DNA from: Carya illinoinensis
Lineage: Eukaryota > Streptophyta > Magnoliopsida > Fagales > Juglandaceae
Reading direction: 5' to 3'
Length of the DNA stretch: 64,000 nt
NCBI RefSeq assembly: GCF_018687715.1
Contig: NC_056766.1
Coordinates: forward strand, 18,578,501 to 18,642,500
Shown here: positions 1 through 10,333 of the stretch, one piece after another
Layout: every line of letters starts with the position of its first letter
Numbering within the stretch: the first letter of the stretch is position 1
Notes under the pieces: model-generated
What the model was told of the DNA's origin: nothing
Database searches by the model: none
The model's input: only the letters and a program-made list of their open reading frames with translations
Position numbers and translations under genes: made by a program

Positions 1-500
1 GTTGAAGATTTGGAAAGTGGATGCCATTGCAAACATTATTGATGTGGGTTTCAATATGTTTCTTTTTGAATTTGCCAATGAGACTGCACTACAAAAAGTG
101 TGGGATTGTTAGATTTGGTCATTCGATCAGTGCCTTCTTTGCTTCAAATATTTTGATGGCCTTACTCCTCTTTCTGCTATGTCATTCACACATATTTATG
201 GGTTCAGTTGCATAATTTGCCTTTTGGATATATGAATACTAAGATTGATTTTCAACTAGGTAGTTCAATTGGTAGGGTGTTTCATGTGGAGGTTGATGAT
301 TTGAGTACTAGTTTGGGTCATTTCTTACGTGTGCTTATTGAAATGGACTTTACTAAGCCTTTGATTCGAGGGAAAATGATTAATATACAAGGGATAGGTC
401 ATTCTTACAGTTTAAATATGAGAGGATATTGAGGTTTTGTTTCTACTGTGCTATGCTCTCACATGGCATGAATGGATGTTCTTAGATGGGAGTTGGTTGA
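1..500 (+). pseudogene. LINE ORF1 remnant (DUF4283-like plus CCHC zinc knuckle)
   Basis: Three overlapping frames together resemble the ORF1 of plant LINEs. Early residues such as FLFEFANETAL and WSFDQ..L...FDGLTPLSAMSFTH fit the DUF4283 domain. The stretch around HNLPFGYMNTKIDFQLGSSI fits its C-terminal half, followed by LRV.IEMDFTKPLIRG. Near 430-480 the pattern C-x2-C-x4-H-x4-C (CFYCAMLSHGMNGC) is a CCHC zinc knuckle. This domain pair binds nucleic acid in LINE ORF1 and related retroelement proteins. At least two frame changes (about 190-210 and 420-435) break the gene. The 5' end lies outside the window. Confidence 0.75.
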
Positions 501-1079
501 GAGCCTCTAATTCAGTTTCATTCATGGGATTGAGTCGATTTGTTTCTACTCTTCCACATGGATCGTGTTCTTCTGTAGATGTTGGGAAGAAGGCGGTTGC
601 TACTTTGGATAGTAACATGGTGTTTTTGAAAAAGCTCATTAGGGATTGGCTAAAAAGGTAGTTATGTACACATGTCCAGATAAGAACATTATGTTACCCT
701 CAAAGATTATAATTGACAAAATTGTAGCCATGCACACTTTTACCCTATTGTTGTAGATTCACTCTTGGCTTCAACAAGTGCAGTGAATGTTGATATGGTA
801 AAGGAGAGGGAAGTGCTATGTTTTAATGCTTCTCCTTAAACTCAGATGGACAGTATGGGCAGTGGCATTTCTAGATCAGGTACAACTTCTGGCAATTCAC
901 TAATGAAATAGAAGAGATAGATAAGGGAGGGTGGTAGGCTGGGTGTTGCTAATTCCTCAACCCTTAAAGGTGGTTGAAAGAGGAAGTCCTCTCCCAAAGG
1001 TTCTGACTTGCCTTCTAATTTTCCTTTCAAAGCTTATAGGAAAACTAGATCATATAGCCAAAATGAGAATGTATCGGTG

Positions 1080-1870
1080 GAGGCTATGTTACAGCCCCTC
1101 CAAGAAAAATGAAACTCTTAAAGTTGAAATTGTCAAGGGATTGGAAACCCTTGATCAGTTCGTGATCTTGATTGCATGATCAAGACTCAAAAGCCAACTA
1201 TTGTTTTCTTAATGGAAACTAAGGTATTGAAATATAAACTAGATAGTTTAAAAGTTAAGTTGGGGTTTCAAAATTTATTTTTTGTGGATGGGGTTGGGCA
1301 GAGTGGAGGTTTGGCTATTGTTTGGAAGGAAGATTTGTCTCTTTCTATTCAATCTTTTGCACATAGACATATTAATGCTTGGGTGATTTCTGAGGAGAAC
1401 ACTAAGTGGATGCTGACTAGTTCTTATGGACACCCCATGACAAACTTAAGAATGTTGGGTTACAATATTTTAAAAGCTTTGAGAGATTTGAATCCTAGAA
1501 TGTGGCTTTGTAATGGTGATTTTAATGAGCTTTTATATAATCATGATAAATGTGGTGGTGCTGAGAGGCAAACAGAGTCAAATGCAGCTTCTTCACCAGG
1601 TTTTGCAGGACTATAATTTGTGTGACTTGAATTTTGGTTATGCATTTTTTACTTGGTCCAATAATAGACAGGATGCTAGTTTTACTAAAGAAAAACTGGA
1701 AAAAGCAGTAGCTTCAAAACAATGGTGTAAAGATTTTGGAGATGAAAACATTCAAGTCATGCCTACACTGTCATCAGATCATTGTCCTATCATGATTTCC
1801 ATACTGCCATGACAACAACAACAAGTACCTCATTGCATAACTGCAAGGTATGAAGCAAACTGGTTTTCTT
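1080..1870 (+). pseudogene. LINE ORF2 endonuclease domain, frameshifted
   Basis: The translation carries hallmarks of the AP-type endonuclease of plant LINEs: FLMETK early, GG.AIVWK in the middle, then NGDFNEL (the GDFNE motif) near 1510-1530. After a frameshift near 1600 come FFTWSNN and SSDHCPI (the catalytic SDH motif) near 1660-1795. The domain ends in a stretch like YEANWFSYDDCG just before the inner LINE insertion. This enzyme nicks target DNA to prime reverse transcription. It cannot be functional as it stands. Confidence 0.85.
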
Positions 1871-1918
1871 ATGATGATTGTGGAGATGTTGGTTAAAAGG
1901 ATGTGGTAAGTTTCTAAT

Positions 1919-1935
1919 AACTCCCAAGTCTGATT
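1919..1935 (+). repeat. Left target-site duplication of the nested LINE
   Basis: The 17 bases aactcccaagtctgatt match aactccaaattctgatt at 3738-3754 at 15 of 17 positions. The pair brackets the truncated inner LINE and its A-tail, as expected for target-primed insertion. The two mismatches suggest an old event. Confidence 0.75.
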
Positions 1936-3737
1936 CATATTATCCTTTCTTTTGGGAAGATGTTAATGGAAATGTTAAGAGGAATTGGGTTTCTTGATCC
2001 AAGTTATGCAAACCAATGTTGGAGGGGGGTTTGGGGCTTCGGAATTTCAAGGAGGTCCAACATTCTCTCCACATGAAATTTGCATGGCACCTCCTCGCTA
2101 TTGATAATTTGTGGACCCGTTTTTTCAAGGCTAAGTATGCTAAAAGTGGGCACTTATTGCTTGCTAAAAATACAGCTTCTTGTTCATAGTTTTGGAAGTC
2201 TATTATGTATGTTTTGCCCTATGTGTGTGACAATATACTATAGAAAGTTAGAACCAGTAGGATCTCTTTCTGGTTTGTTCGGTGGATGGAGAATGGCCCC
2301 CTTTGTTTGAGAGTGCCAGTAGTACCCAATCCTTTGATCCAAATTAGAGAGTGCTGGGTTGACAATGCTTGGGATTTTGAGCTTTTTGAAAACTTGGTGG
2401 GTGCAGGTATTATGGCCTCAATAATTGCTAGGAAAGAGGAGGAGGATTTTATTCTGTGGAAGCCTTCCACGGATGGTTGCTTTTCGTCGGCTAGTGCTTC
2501 GGAGTTGATCCAAGTAAAGTCGGATCATATCTCATCTCTAAAATGGATTTGGAATAGAGTGTTACCGAAGAAGATTTCGTTGTGTATGTGGAAGGTCAGA
2601 TTTCAATGCTTACCAGTGGATACACGGGTCTAGTCTTGCTGGATTTCCTTGGCATCCCGATGTGATTGTTGTGTTGCTAGGAATGTTGAATCTCTTGAAC
2701 ATGTCTTATTTTTAGGGGAGTTTGCATCTCAACTGTGGCAATGAGCAGCAAGGGAAGTGGGTATTTTGGTTTTGGCACTGACAACATGGTGGGGATGCGT
2801 ATCCTAATGGTTTGCGATAGCAAAGAGGAACTCGCAGCGAGGTACGATCATTGGCATTATTCCTTGCCTTATCACTTGGAAGTTATGGCAACAACGATGC
2901 AGAGCGCAAATGGAGGGCTGTGTGGAGGCTATTGATGGTGTCTGGTGGTCTCTAAAAGCTTGCCTAAAAATTCAGTCCGGTACATATACGAAAGCGGGCT
3001 TCCTTTCAGCTTCGGATGAAAGGACTTTACAACAATTAGATATCCCTGTGCATCCCATTCATTGAAGAGTTGCTAGAAGTGTTTCATGGAGTAAGCCAAC
3101 ATCGGGTTATGTTAAACTCAATGTTGATTGTAGTTGTAGAGGAAACCCAGCGACCTGGGTTGGAGGAGGGGTGATAAAATAGTGCTGGTACTATTTTGGA
3201 ACGATTTTCAACTTGTTTTGCTCATGGGTCTAATAATGAGGCAGAACTTAGAGCCCTTAAAAAGTGGGTGGCTTTATGTAAATCGTTGAGTTATCTTCAT
3301 CTGAAGATCGAGTGTGACTCTAAAAATGTGGCGGACTGGGTCATTGCTAGAAGTTGTTCAGTGTGGTACCTTTGGAATTTCTGAGAGGAAGCTCATCAGG
3401 AATTACAGGGGATTAGTTTCTCTATTCGGCATCAATTTTCAGGAAGTGAACCAAGTTGCAGATTTTTTGGCATGTCAAGGTGAGGAAGGTAAGATAGGTC
3501 GCTTTGAGGGTGAGGCTTCAATGGCTAGTCAGTTGAGGGACATCATTCATTTGGATAAATTAGGCTTGCCTTATCTACGTCGTTAAGCCATTTGGGTCTT
3601 TTGCTTTCTGGTTTGGGTTTCATTATAGGTTTGTTTAGATTGTTCTTTTATGTTTCTTGGGTGGCTTGGTTGTTACTTTTGGGAGGTGGTCACTCTTATA
3701 CATGTGATTTCTTCTCTTCTCTTATAAAAAAAAAAAA
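1936..3737 (+). mobile_element. 5'-truncated LINE (RT C-terminus, zf-RVT, RNase H) nested in the older LINE
   Basis: The inner copy starts inside the reverse transcriptase C-terminal region (FWEDVNGNVKRNWVSWSKLC, then EGGLGLRNFKE). It continues through the zf-RVT part near 2450-2740 (KWIWNRVLPKKISLCMWK; CDCC.......ESLEHVLF). It ends with an RNase H domain near 3090-3590 (VKLNVDCSCRGNP, NNEAELRALKKWV, IECDSKNVADWV) and an A-tract at 3727-3739. Several frameshifts and stops are present. Flanking 17-bp repeats and the poly(A) tail support insertion by target-primed reverse transcription. Confidence 0.85.
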
Positions 3738-3754
3738 AACTCCAAATTCTGATT
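3738..3754 (+). repeat. Right target-site duplication of the nested LINE
   Basis: The partner of 1919-1935, directly after the A-tract of the inner LINE. The outer LINE reverse transcriptase resumes immediately afterwards (MHKLKRGMFALRRWSKSK). Confidence 0.75.
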
Positions 3755-3756
3755 TC

Positions 3757-5620
3757 AATCATGCACAAGCTCAAAAGAGGTATGTTTGCTCTGCGAAGGT
3801 GGAGTAAAAGTAAAGAGCCTCTTACTGATTCCTTTCTACAAGTTAAAATGGACAAATTGCATTTCCTACAGCAGTCTAGGACTGCTGCTTCTGTTGGAAA
3901 AATTACTCAACTGCAAAGAGAAATTAATGAATTATTGAAGAGAATCAACATTAGATGGCAACAAAGGGCAAATGTGCATTGGCTTCAGAAGGGAGATTGA
4001 AATACAAAGAATTTCCACTTCTGTGCTACAAAAAGGAAGAGAATGAATCATATTCTAAGTATTATAAATGAGAGGGGAAATGTTTATACCAAATCAGAGG
4101 ATATTGAGCAAGCTTTCACTAGCTATTATCAGTCACTTTTCACTTCATCTAATCCATCTAACATTGTCTTATGTCTTGCTCATTTAACATAGAAGGTTTC
4201 TTTTGAGATGAATGCCAAATTAAATCAACCATTTACTGAAGAAGAAGTTGAATGTGCTCTATTTCAAATGGGTCCTCATAAAGCCCCTAGTCCTGATGGC
4301 TATAGTGCATGCTTTTTCCAAGATCATTGACCAACTGTAAAAGAGGAGGTTTGTCAGGCAATTCTATATTTTTTAAACTCAAAGCAATCAATAACTGAGA
4401 TTAATTTCACTTATCTTGTTATGATACCAAAGAAGTTCAACCCTCAGTTTCTAAGTGAATATCGACCAATTAGTCTTTGTAATATTGTTTATAAGATGAT
4501 TGCAAAAGTCTTAGCTAACAGATTGAAGTGTATAATGCCAAGTTTAATCTCTCCAACTCAATGTGCTTTTGTGTCTGGGTGTTTAATCTCTGACAATATA
4601 TTAGCAGCATTTGAAACTTTTCACATAATGAATCGTAAAATGTCTGGCAAAAATGGTTATATGACATTGAAGCTTGACATGAGCAAAGCTTATGACTGTG
4701 CGGAATGTGTGTTTCTCAAGTCTATTTTGACTAAGTTAGGCTTTGCATAGAATTGGATTCAATTGATTATGGAATGTGTATCTTCTTTCAGTTTTTCAAT
4801 CTTGGTGAATAGTTTCCCTTAGCAAACTTTCAGACCATCAAGAGGTTTAAGACGAGGCTGCCCTCTCTTATCATACCTCTTCATTCTTTGTGCTGAAACT
4901 TTGAGTTCTCAACTCTATGCTGTTGAACATTAAGGATTAATTTCTGGTGTGCCTATTGTTAAGGGTGTGCTATCCATGAATAATTTGTTCTTTGCAGATG
5001 ATAATTTGATATTTTGTCAAACAAATATGGTAGAATGGGAAAGACTTAATCACATTTTAAGCTTATATGAAAAGGATTCAGGGTAGCTGATTAACAAAGA
5101 CAAAACTTCTTTACTTTTCAGTAGAAATATAAAGCTTTCAACAAATGCATATATTAAGGAGATTGTTGGCTTGAATGACTTATCCAACATGGGGAAATAC
5201 TTTGAACTTCCTAGTTTGGTGGGTAAATCTTGATTGAGGGCTTTTTAGGATATTGTAAGTAAAGTGTAAGGCAAGATTGAGAACTGGAAAAATAGATTTT
5301 TATCTCAAGTTGGAAGGAAAGTTCTTATTAAGTTAGTGCTCCAATTAGTTTCAACATACTGCATGAGTATGTTTCTTTTGTCTAAAACTTTATGTTAGAA
5401 GTTAAACTCTTTAATTTCAAATTTCTGGTGGAATGGCATGGAGGATAGGAATAAGATGAATTGGAAATCTTGGCATGTACTATGTATTGGTAAACAACAA
5501 GGAGGGTGTGGATTTAGGGATTTGACTGGTTTTAATCTGGCCTTAATAGCTAAACATGCATGGAGATTTTTCACAGCTGCAAACTCCCTCCCTATCAGAA
5601 ATTTTTAGGCTAAATAATTT
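3757..5620 (+). pseudogene. Reverse transcriptase of the outer LINE, broken
   Basis: Reading across stops shows the standard LINE reverse transcriptase blocks: MGPHKAPSPDGY, then LVMIPKKFNPQFLSEYRPIS and LCNIVYKMIAKVLANRLK, the DMSKAYD catalytic block near 4675-4700, RGLRRGCPLLSYLFILCAE near 4840-4900, and LFFADDNLIF near 4985-5015, where the FADD aspartates are still present. The protein would copy the LINE RNA into DNA at the nicked target. In-frame stops at many places (for example in the DMSKAYD to RGLR interval) show that it is dead. Confidence 0.85.
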
Positions 5621-5879
5621 CCCTCATCCTCAGTATTGCAAGCTAACTTGGGTTCAAGACCTTCTTTTGTGTGGAGAAGTATATAGCAGGCTAGAAGGCT
5701 TCTAAGGATGGACTTATTTGGAGAATGGGTAATGGTTGACAGATTCATATCCGGTAGGACAGATGGATTCCAAGGGGGAAAGTTCGTGTATGATTCAATC
5801 TCCAATGCAAACTTTGGGGCCTAATGCTTTGGTTGAGGAATTAATTGATAAAAAAAACTTATTGGTGGAATGTTTCATT

Positions 5880-6981
5880 GGTTTAGTTTGTTTTTAATGA
5901 TATTGACTCTACTGCAATATTACAGATACATGTTAGTGTGTTGGGCAACCCTAATAAACTGGTCTGGAAAGGGACTAATAATGGCATCTTTTATGTTAAA
6001 AGTGCCTATCATATGTATATGGAGACAATCTAGAGTCTTAATGGTGAGACATCTAAAATAGGCAAGTATGATTCTTGTTGGAAAGAATTATGGGCTCTAC
6101 CTGTTACTAATTTTGTTCAAACTTTTATGTGGAGAGCATGTTCAGATTCCCTCCCTACTAAACTGAATCTTTACAAGAGAAATGTGACTGCTGATGCTCT
6201 ATGTCCTCTCTATTCAATGGAAGATGAATCTACTGGGCATATCCTTTGGTCATGTCCTACTGTTATGGATGTTTAGTGGATGAGAAATAAGAACATGTAG
6301 AAATGGGAATTACTAATCTTGACTTTGCTCAGACTTTTAAACAGATGATTGACAGGTTGCAAGGAAGGGCAGAAGTTTACTCATCCCTCATTTTTATTTC
6401 AGCATGCTATCAATGAATGTAACTCATATAAGCAAGCTATGGAGGCCATTTCTCAACAGAAGCATTAAGTTTCAAATGTTACAGTTAAATGAGAGTTTCT
6501 ACCACATGAATATATAAAGATCAATTGGGATATTGCTGTACAAAAACAATCAAATAGGATTGGACTTGGCATTGTGCTTCAAGACTAGGAAGGGGTTGTG
6601 TTAATGAGTTTGATGAAACCCATGCATTATTGTTTAGATGCTGATATGGCTGAAGCAAGGGGCTTATTTGAAGTTTTCAAGTTGTGTAAAGAACTTGGCC
6701 TAGTTAACTACATGTAAAGAACTAGTGACTCTTCACATGTTGTGACTACCGTACTTAATCAAAAAGAAGAAGTGGACAACTATAATCTTTTTATTGTAGA
6801 TATCAAACATATGATGTATGGAACTAATTGGAGACTAAGACATGTCAGGAGGGATGCAAGCCGAGTTACACATAGGCTAGCAAGGGAAGCATTGTTGTTA
6901 GATGCAGAGAAGATTGATATTGGCCTTATTAATCCTTGTATTTCAGATATTGTAATGGCTGAATGCCAACATTATCCATAA
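5880..6981 (+). pseudogene. zf-RVT and RNase H end of the outer LINE
   Basis: The zf-RVT region is visible near 6080-6260 (WKELWALPVTNFVQTFMWR, then CPLYSMEDESTGHILWSCP). An RNase H domain follows near 6515-6980: INWDIAVQ at its start, ADMAEARGLFEVFKL, DSSHVV, and RHVRRDASRVTHRLAREAL at its end. RNase H in such LINEs removes the RNA template after first-strand synthesis. The last open stretch is 6742-6981. An A-rich end lies at 7001-7015. Internal stops include those near 6586 and 6718. Confidence 0.8.
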
Positions 6982-7079
6982 TATATTACAAGTATTTCTA
7001 CTTCAAAAGAAAAAACAAGTTGTTTCATTATAGGGTTAATGAAATCCTTCCACCTTCTCAAGTCCTCTTAACTTTCTCT

Positions 7080-7560
7080 TAATCTCTCTAGAGTCTCAAA
7101 CCCTCTCACTCTAATCTTAGCCTCTCTCTCTCTCAACACACTCACTCGTCATCAAGATTCAAAACTCTTTCTATCTCCATCTATGTAAGTATCTATTGAG
7201 ATTCGAAACCCTTTTTCCATTTTTTTTCGCAATTAATTATGGAGGATGAGATTGTGTTTTAGATGTTGTGAAGGATGATATTGATTGGTGTTTGTTTGTA
7301 TTTATTTGTTTAAGGTTGGATGGTGTGAGTTTTAGAGTTTCAATCCAAAACCCTAAATTAGTTTAGGGGTTCGGATTGAACCTAGAGATGATTTTAGGGT
7401 TTTGGATTGAAATCCTAAATTAGTTTATGATTGAATCCTAAATTAGTTTAGAGTTTTGGATTGGAACCCTAAATTAGTTTAGGATTTTGAAGTCCTAATT
7501 TATGTTGGGGTTTCGGATTAGAACCCTAAATTAGGTTAGGATCTTATTTTAATTTTTGCA
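7080..7560 (+). repeat. Pyrimidine-rich leader and AAACCCTAAATTAG-type short tandem repeats
   Basis: A CT-rich tract with CTCTCTCT (about 7085-7195) is followed by about five diverged units of roughly 30-50 bp. Each is built on ccctaaattagttta(g) and ttttggattg (7330-7545). The tract precedes the hAT transposase remnant and could be its untranslated leader plus an intron. The units resemble, but are not, telomeric TTTAGGG arrays. Confidence 0.55.
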
Positions 7561-7591
7561 TGATGTTAGGTATTTGTGAATTTGTGAATCC

Positions 7592-8190
7592 ATGGATAGT
7601 GGCTTAAGTCTAAGTATTAACACTAGTGCTAGCTCCCCTACGCCGACACCTACACCTACACCTACACCCATGTGCTCACTAAAGAAAAAACCTATTTCCA
7701 TTGTATGGGAACACTTTACCAAGCTAGAGAGCAATAACCTCATAAGCAAAATGTAATTATTGTGATAAGGTTTATGGATGTCACTATAAACTACATCATA
7801 TATCTTAGTTGGAAAGTCATTTAGAAGAACAATGCAAAGAGTCAAGTAAGTCATTTTTTAGTTGAAAAGAGTCATTTCTAGATTTGATATTGGACTTAAG
7901 AAGATAGCGAATGAGAGTAAGGGAGAAAGTACATTAAAAGTGTTTACAAGGTATGATTCGGAAAGGTGTATGAGTCATTTAGCTTGTATGATCATCATAT
8001 AGAAGCTACCCTTTCAATTTGAGGACGGCGAAGGTTTTAAGCCTTTTCTAAGTACTTGGAACCTACATTTAATATTCATTCTTGCCACACAGTGATGAAG
8101 AAATTATACGATATACAACAAGATTTATTAAGAAACCAATTGAAGACTTAAAGAGTTTGTCACACCACTAATACATGGATTGTTAACATT
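7592..8190 (+). pseudogene. hAT-family transposase remnant with BED zinc finger
   Basis: An ATG at 7592 opens a frame with a Pro-Thr dipeptide run (7641-7670), then IVWEHFTKLE. After a one-base frame change near 7745 it continues as KCNYCDKVYGCHYK...LESHLEEQCKES. This is the C-x2-C...H...C arrangement of the BED zinc finger in plant hAT (Ac-like) transposases. Further down, near 7950-8060, RYDSERCMSHLACMIII and LPFQFEDGEGFK match the segment that follows the BED finger in these proteins. Near 8090 HSVMKKLYDIQQ-like residues follow. The catalytic and dimerisation parts are missing, so the gene is a fragment. Terminal inverted repeats were not found. Confidence 0.7.
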
Positions 8191-9365
8191 GTGTTTCGTA
8201 CACCTTTGAGTCGAGTTCCAGCAATTCAGGTCTTTTCACTTGCACACTAAATAAAATACAGAGAGTTGGGGGCCTTAGTGGATGTCGAGGAGTCTCTGAT
8301 GCTTAAGTTAGTATCTCCTTAGTAGTTTGTGCAAGAGCATAAAGGAATCAGAGAGAGTTTTTCGTGCTTGGAGGTAAGCTTTTATACTAGGTATCTAGTT
8401 GGGGACAGCCCATATCTGGTCTCAGGGGATTCATGTCACTTTAATTGTTCACTTAGTCAGAATCTTTTAATATGGCATGACTTCTAGGGCGGCGTCATTA
8501 ATACAACATGGAGTCCGGGGAGTGTCGTCATTAAAGTGAGTGGCTCCCTAACTCACTTTACCCTATGGGTGTTCTATGTCAACCCCCTCCATGCCGACTA
8601 TCAGGAGATCAAGGGGTCTTTGCATTTCCCGACCACCTGCCTGCCCAAGTTCCTTGGGGTTGGGTGTCAACGGGTGGTGTCAGAGTGACGCGTATCATCT
8701 GCCATCCACTTTCCCCACGTGTGGGTTGCTTCGTAAGTGGATTTTGCTCATGAGCTGGGTACTCTACAGAGGCCCACTAATTCTTTTTAGAGAAGGGTTG
8801 TTGGACTTGGTTAGGTTTGCTCTAAAGAGTAATTTGTTTACGCGTGATCAGTCATAGTTTTATTTAATAGCAATAATTAAGGGTATCACCTGCTGCTCTG
8901 AAGTAAGTTTGTTTATGTTGCCTAGGTTTCTACAACAATTTGTGGTTTCTTGTGTTCTAGAGTTTGGCTAATATTTACTGTTTTTAGGAGTTGGAGTCTT
9001 GTAACCTATATATATATATATATATATATATAAAGGTAACCGATGAATATATTGGGGAATTAGTAGTTATTATTTTGTCTATAAAATCATGCAATGAACC
9101 TTTCAGAAATTTTTTTCTTTATTCTCTATTAATCCTAGATTGATTGTTTGGATTTTACAAAAGTGTTGGTATGATTTTGATGAAGTACATTATGTCTCTA
9201 AAACATTCAATATGTTTGTGGTATTGGATTTGAACAATATGTGGCTTTAAATGTTATAAGAGCTCTAAGTTTCGATTCTTACCATGAGACCTAGAGGAGC
9301 ACCAAAAACATGCAACATGTCTGTATAGGCAATGTGTATGAACATAATTGGCTTGAAATAAGATC
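8191..9365. other. Unassigned repeat-like DNA
   Basis: No credible gene was found. The stretch has moderate GC with phrases like those of retroelement LTRs (cgtcattaatacaacatgg; cgtcattaaagtgagtggc; ccccacgtgtgggttgc), but no terminal repeats could be paired. A (TA)n microsatellite lies at 9005-9031. The segment 8901-8955 recurs at 25411-25465. Confidence 0.4.
8901..8955 (+). repeat. Dispersed 55-bp repeat, copy 1
   Basis: Contains aagtttgtttatgttgcctaggtttctacaaca.. (core gttgcctaggtttcta) and matches 25411-25465 in the same orientation with a handful of mismatches. It probably marks the edge of a longer repeat family. Confidence 0.6.
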
Positions 9366-9700
9366 CACTACACGAATATTTGATATTTGTGACCAACTCT
9401 TTCTAGTCCCTAGAGTTTTTTTATGGTAAAACTCATCTTTTGCGGCCAACTTACTTTCGTCGCAAATTTTCATCGCTATTATTTCAATTTGGTGATGTAA
9501 ACAATTATATTTATTTTTGCAGTGACTACATAGTCTTTATGTGGTGTTTTATTATCGTCGCAAGAAACATATCTCATTTTCTCACTGTAAGCATCAAATC
9601 CAATCCACCACAACCTTATTTTTACCCAATTGCGGCGATACTTATTGAGAATATATAAAAATTAATTTCGCCGCAATATTTTGGCCCCTTTACACATCTT
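9366..9700 (+). mobile_element. CACTA-like 5' terminus with cGCGRCGa subterminal motifs
   Basis: CACTACACGAATATTTG at 9366-9382 resembles the CACTA terminal inverted repeat of plant En/Spm elements (CACTACAAGAAA type). It is followed by several short ttgcgg, tcgtcgcaa, gcggcga and cgccgcaa motifs up to about 9680, which is the usual subterminal pattern of this superfamily. No matching 3' terminus was found, so the element boundary is open. It could be the 5' end of the CACTA whose transposase lies at 15490-19260. Confidence 0.5.
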
Positions 9701-9988
9701 GCTGGCAGCTTAATCTCTATAACTTTCCACCAAATTGAAACACAACTCCAATTTTGCTAAAGGGCTTCAAGAGTTATTCATATTGCTTCCCAATCTCTTC
9801 ACATGATTATGATCCATTCATTCACTCCTTAGTTTGAGTCATTTGACTTTGAGAACAAAATCCATAGATCACTTGCATCCTCAATAGTTCAAAGAATTTA
9901 TGTTCTCTCCATAGTGATATCGGTACAGGCCGTAGGCCAATGCGATGGTATGTTCTCTCTAAACATGTTTATTATGGATGGTGCATGG

Positions 9989-10294
9989 TCTCAGTTAGTG
10001 TTGTAAATGAATCAATTTGTTCGAAAAACTGCCCAATACTCATTCATGAAAGTAAATATCCGCTCGATTTGTAAATGACACATACTCGATTAAACTCGAC
10101 TCGACTCGGTTAAAGCTCATTAAGGCTCGTTCATTTATGCCCTATTCAACTTGTTTGCTCGACTAGATTAAAATTCGTTCATATAAATGTTTATATGTAT
10201 ATGTGTGTATATATATATATCAACTTTTATACTTAAATATATAATATGTAATATAATTACTTTACCTATTCACCTATGCATATATATTGAATAT

Positions 10295-10333
<39 letters not shown>

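Larger units (their letters stand above)
1..7015 (+). mobile_element. Old degenerate L1-type LINE with RNase H, interrupted by a nested LINE
   Basis: Plus-strand pieces occur in the order of a plant L1-type LINE: a DUF4283/zinc-knuckle ORF1 remnant (1-500), an AP-like endonuclease (1176-1860), reverse transcriptase (3760-5620), a zf-RVT-like zinc-binding part (5880-6250), RNase H (6480-6980), and an A-rich tail near 7001-7015. The endonuclease is separated from the reverse transcriptase by a second LINE copy and resumes after it. The element runs off the left edge of the window. Many stop codons and frame changes make it a fossil. The order of domains is read directly; the assignment to a single element is inferred from collinearity and from the TSD around the inner insertion. 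Confidence 0.85.

Noticed and set aside
7330..7545. Interstitial telomere repeat
   Set aside because: Units are longer than seven bases and contain aaattagttta; not (TTTAGGG)n.
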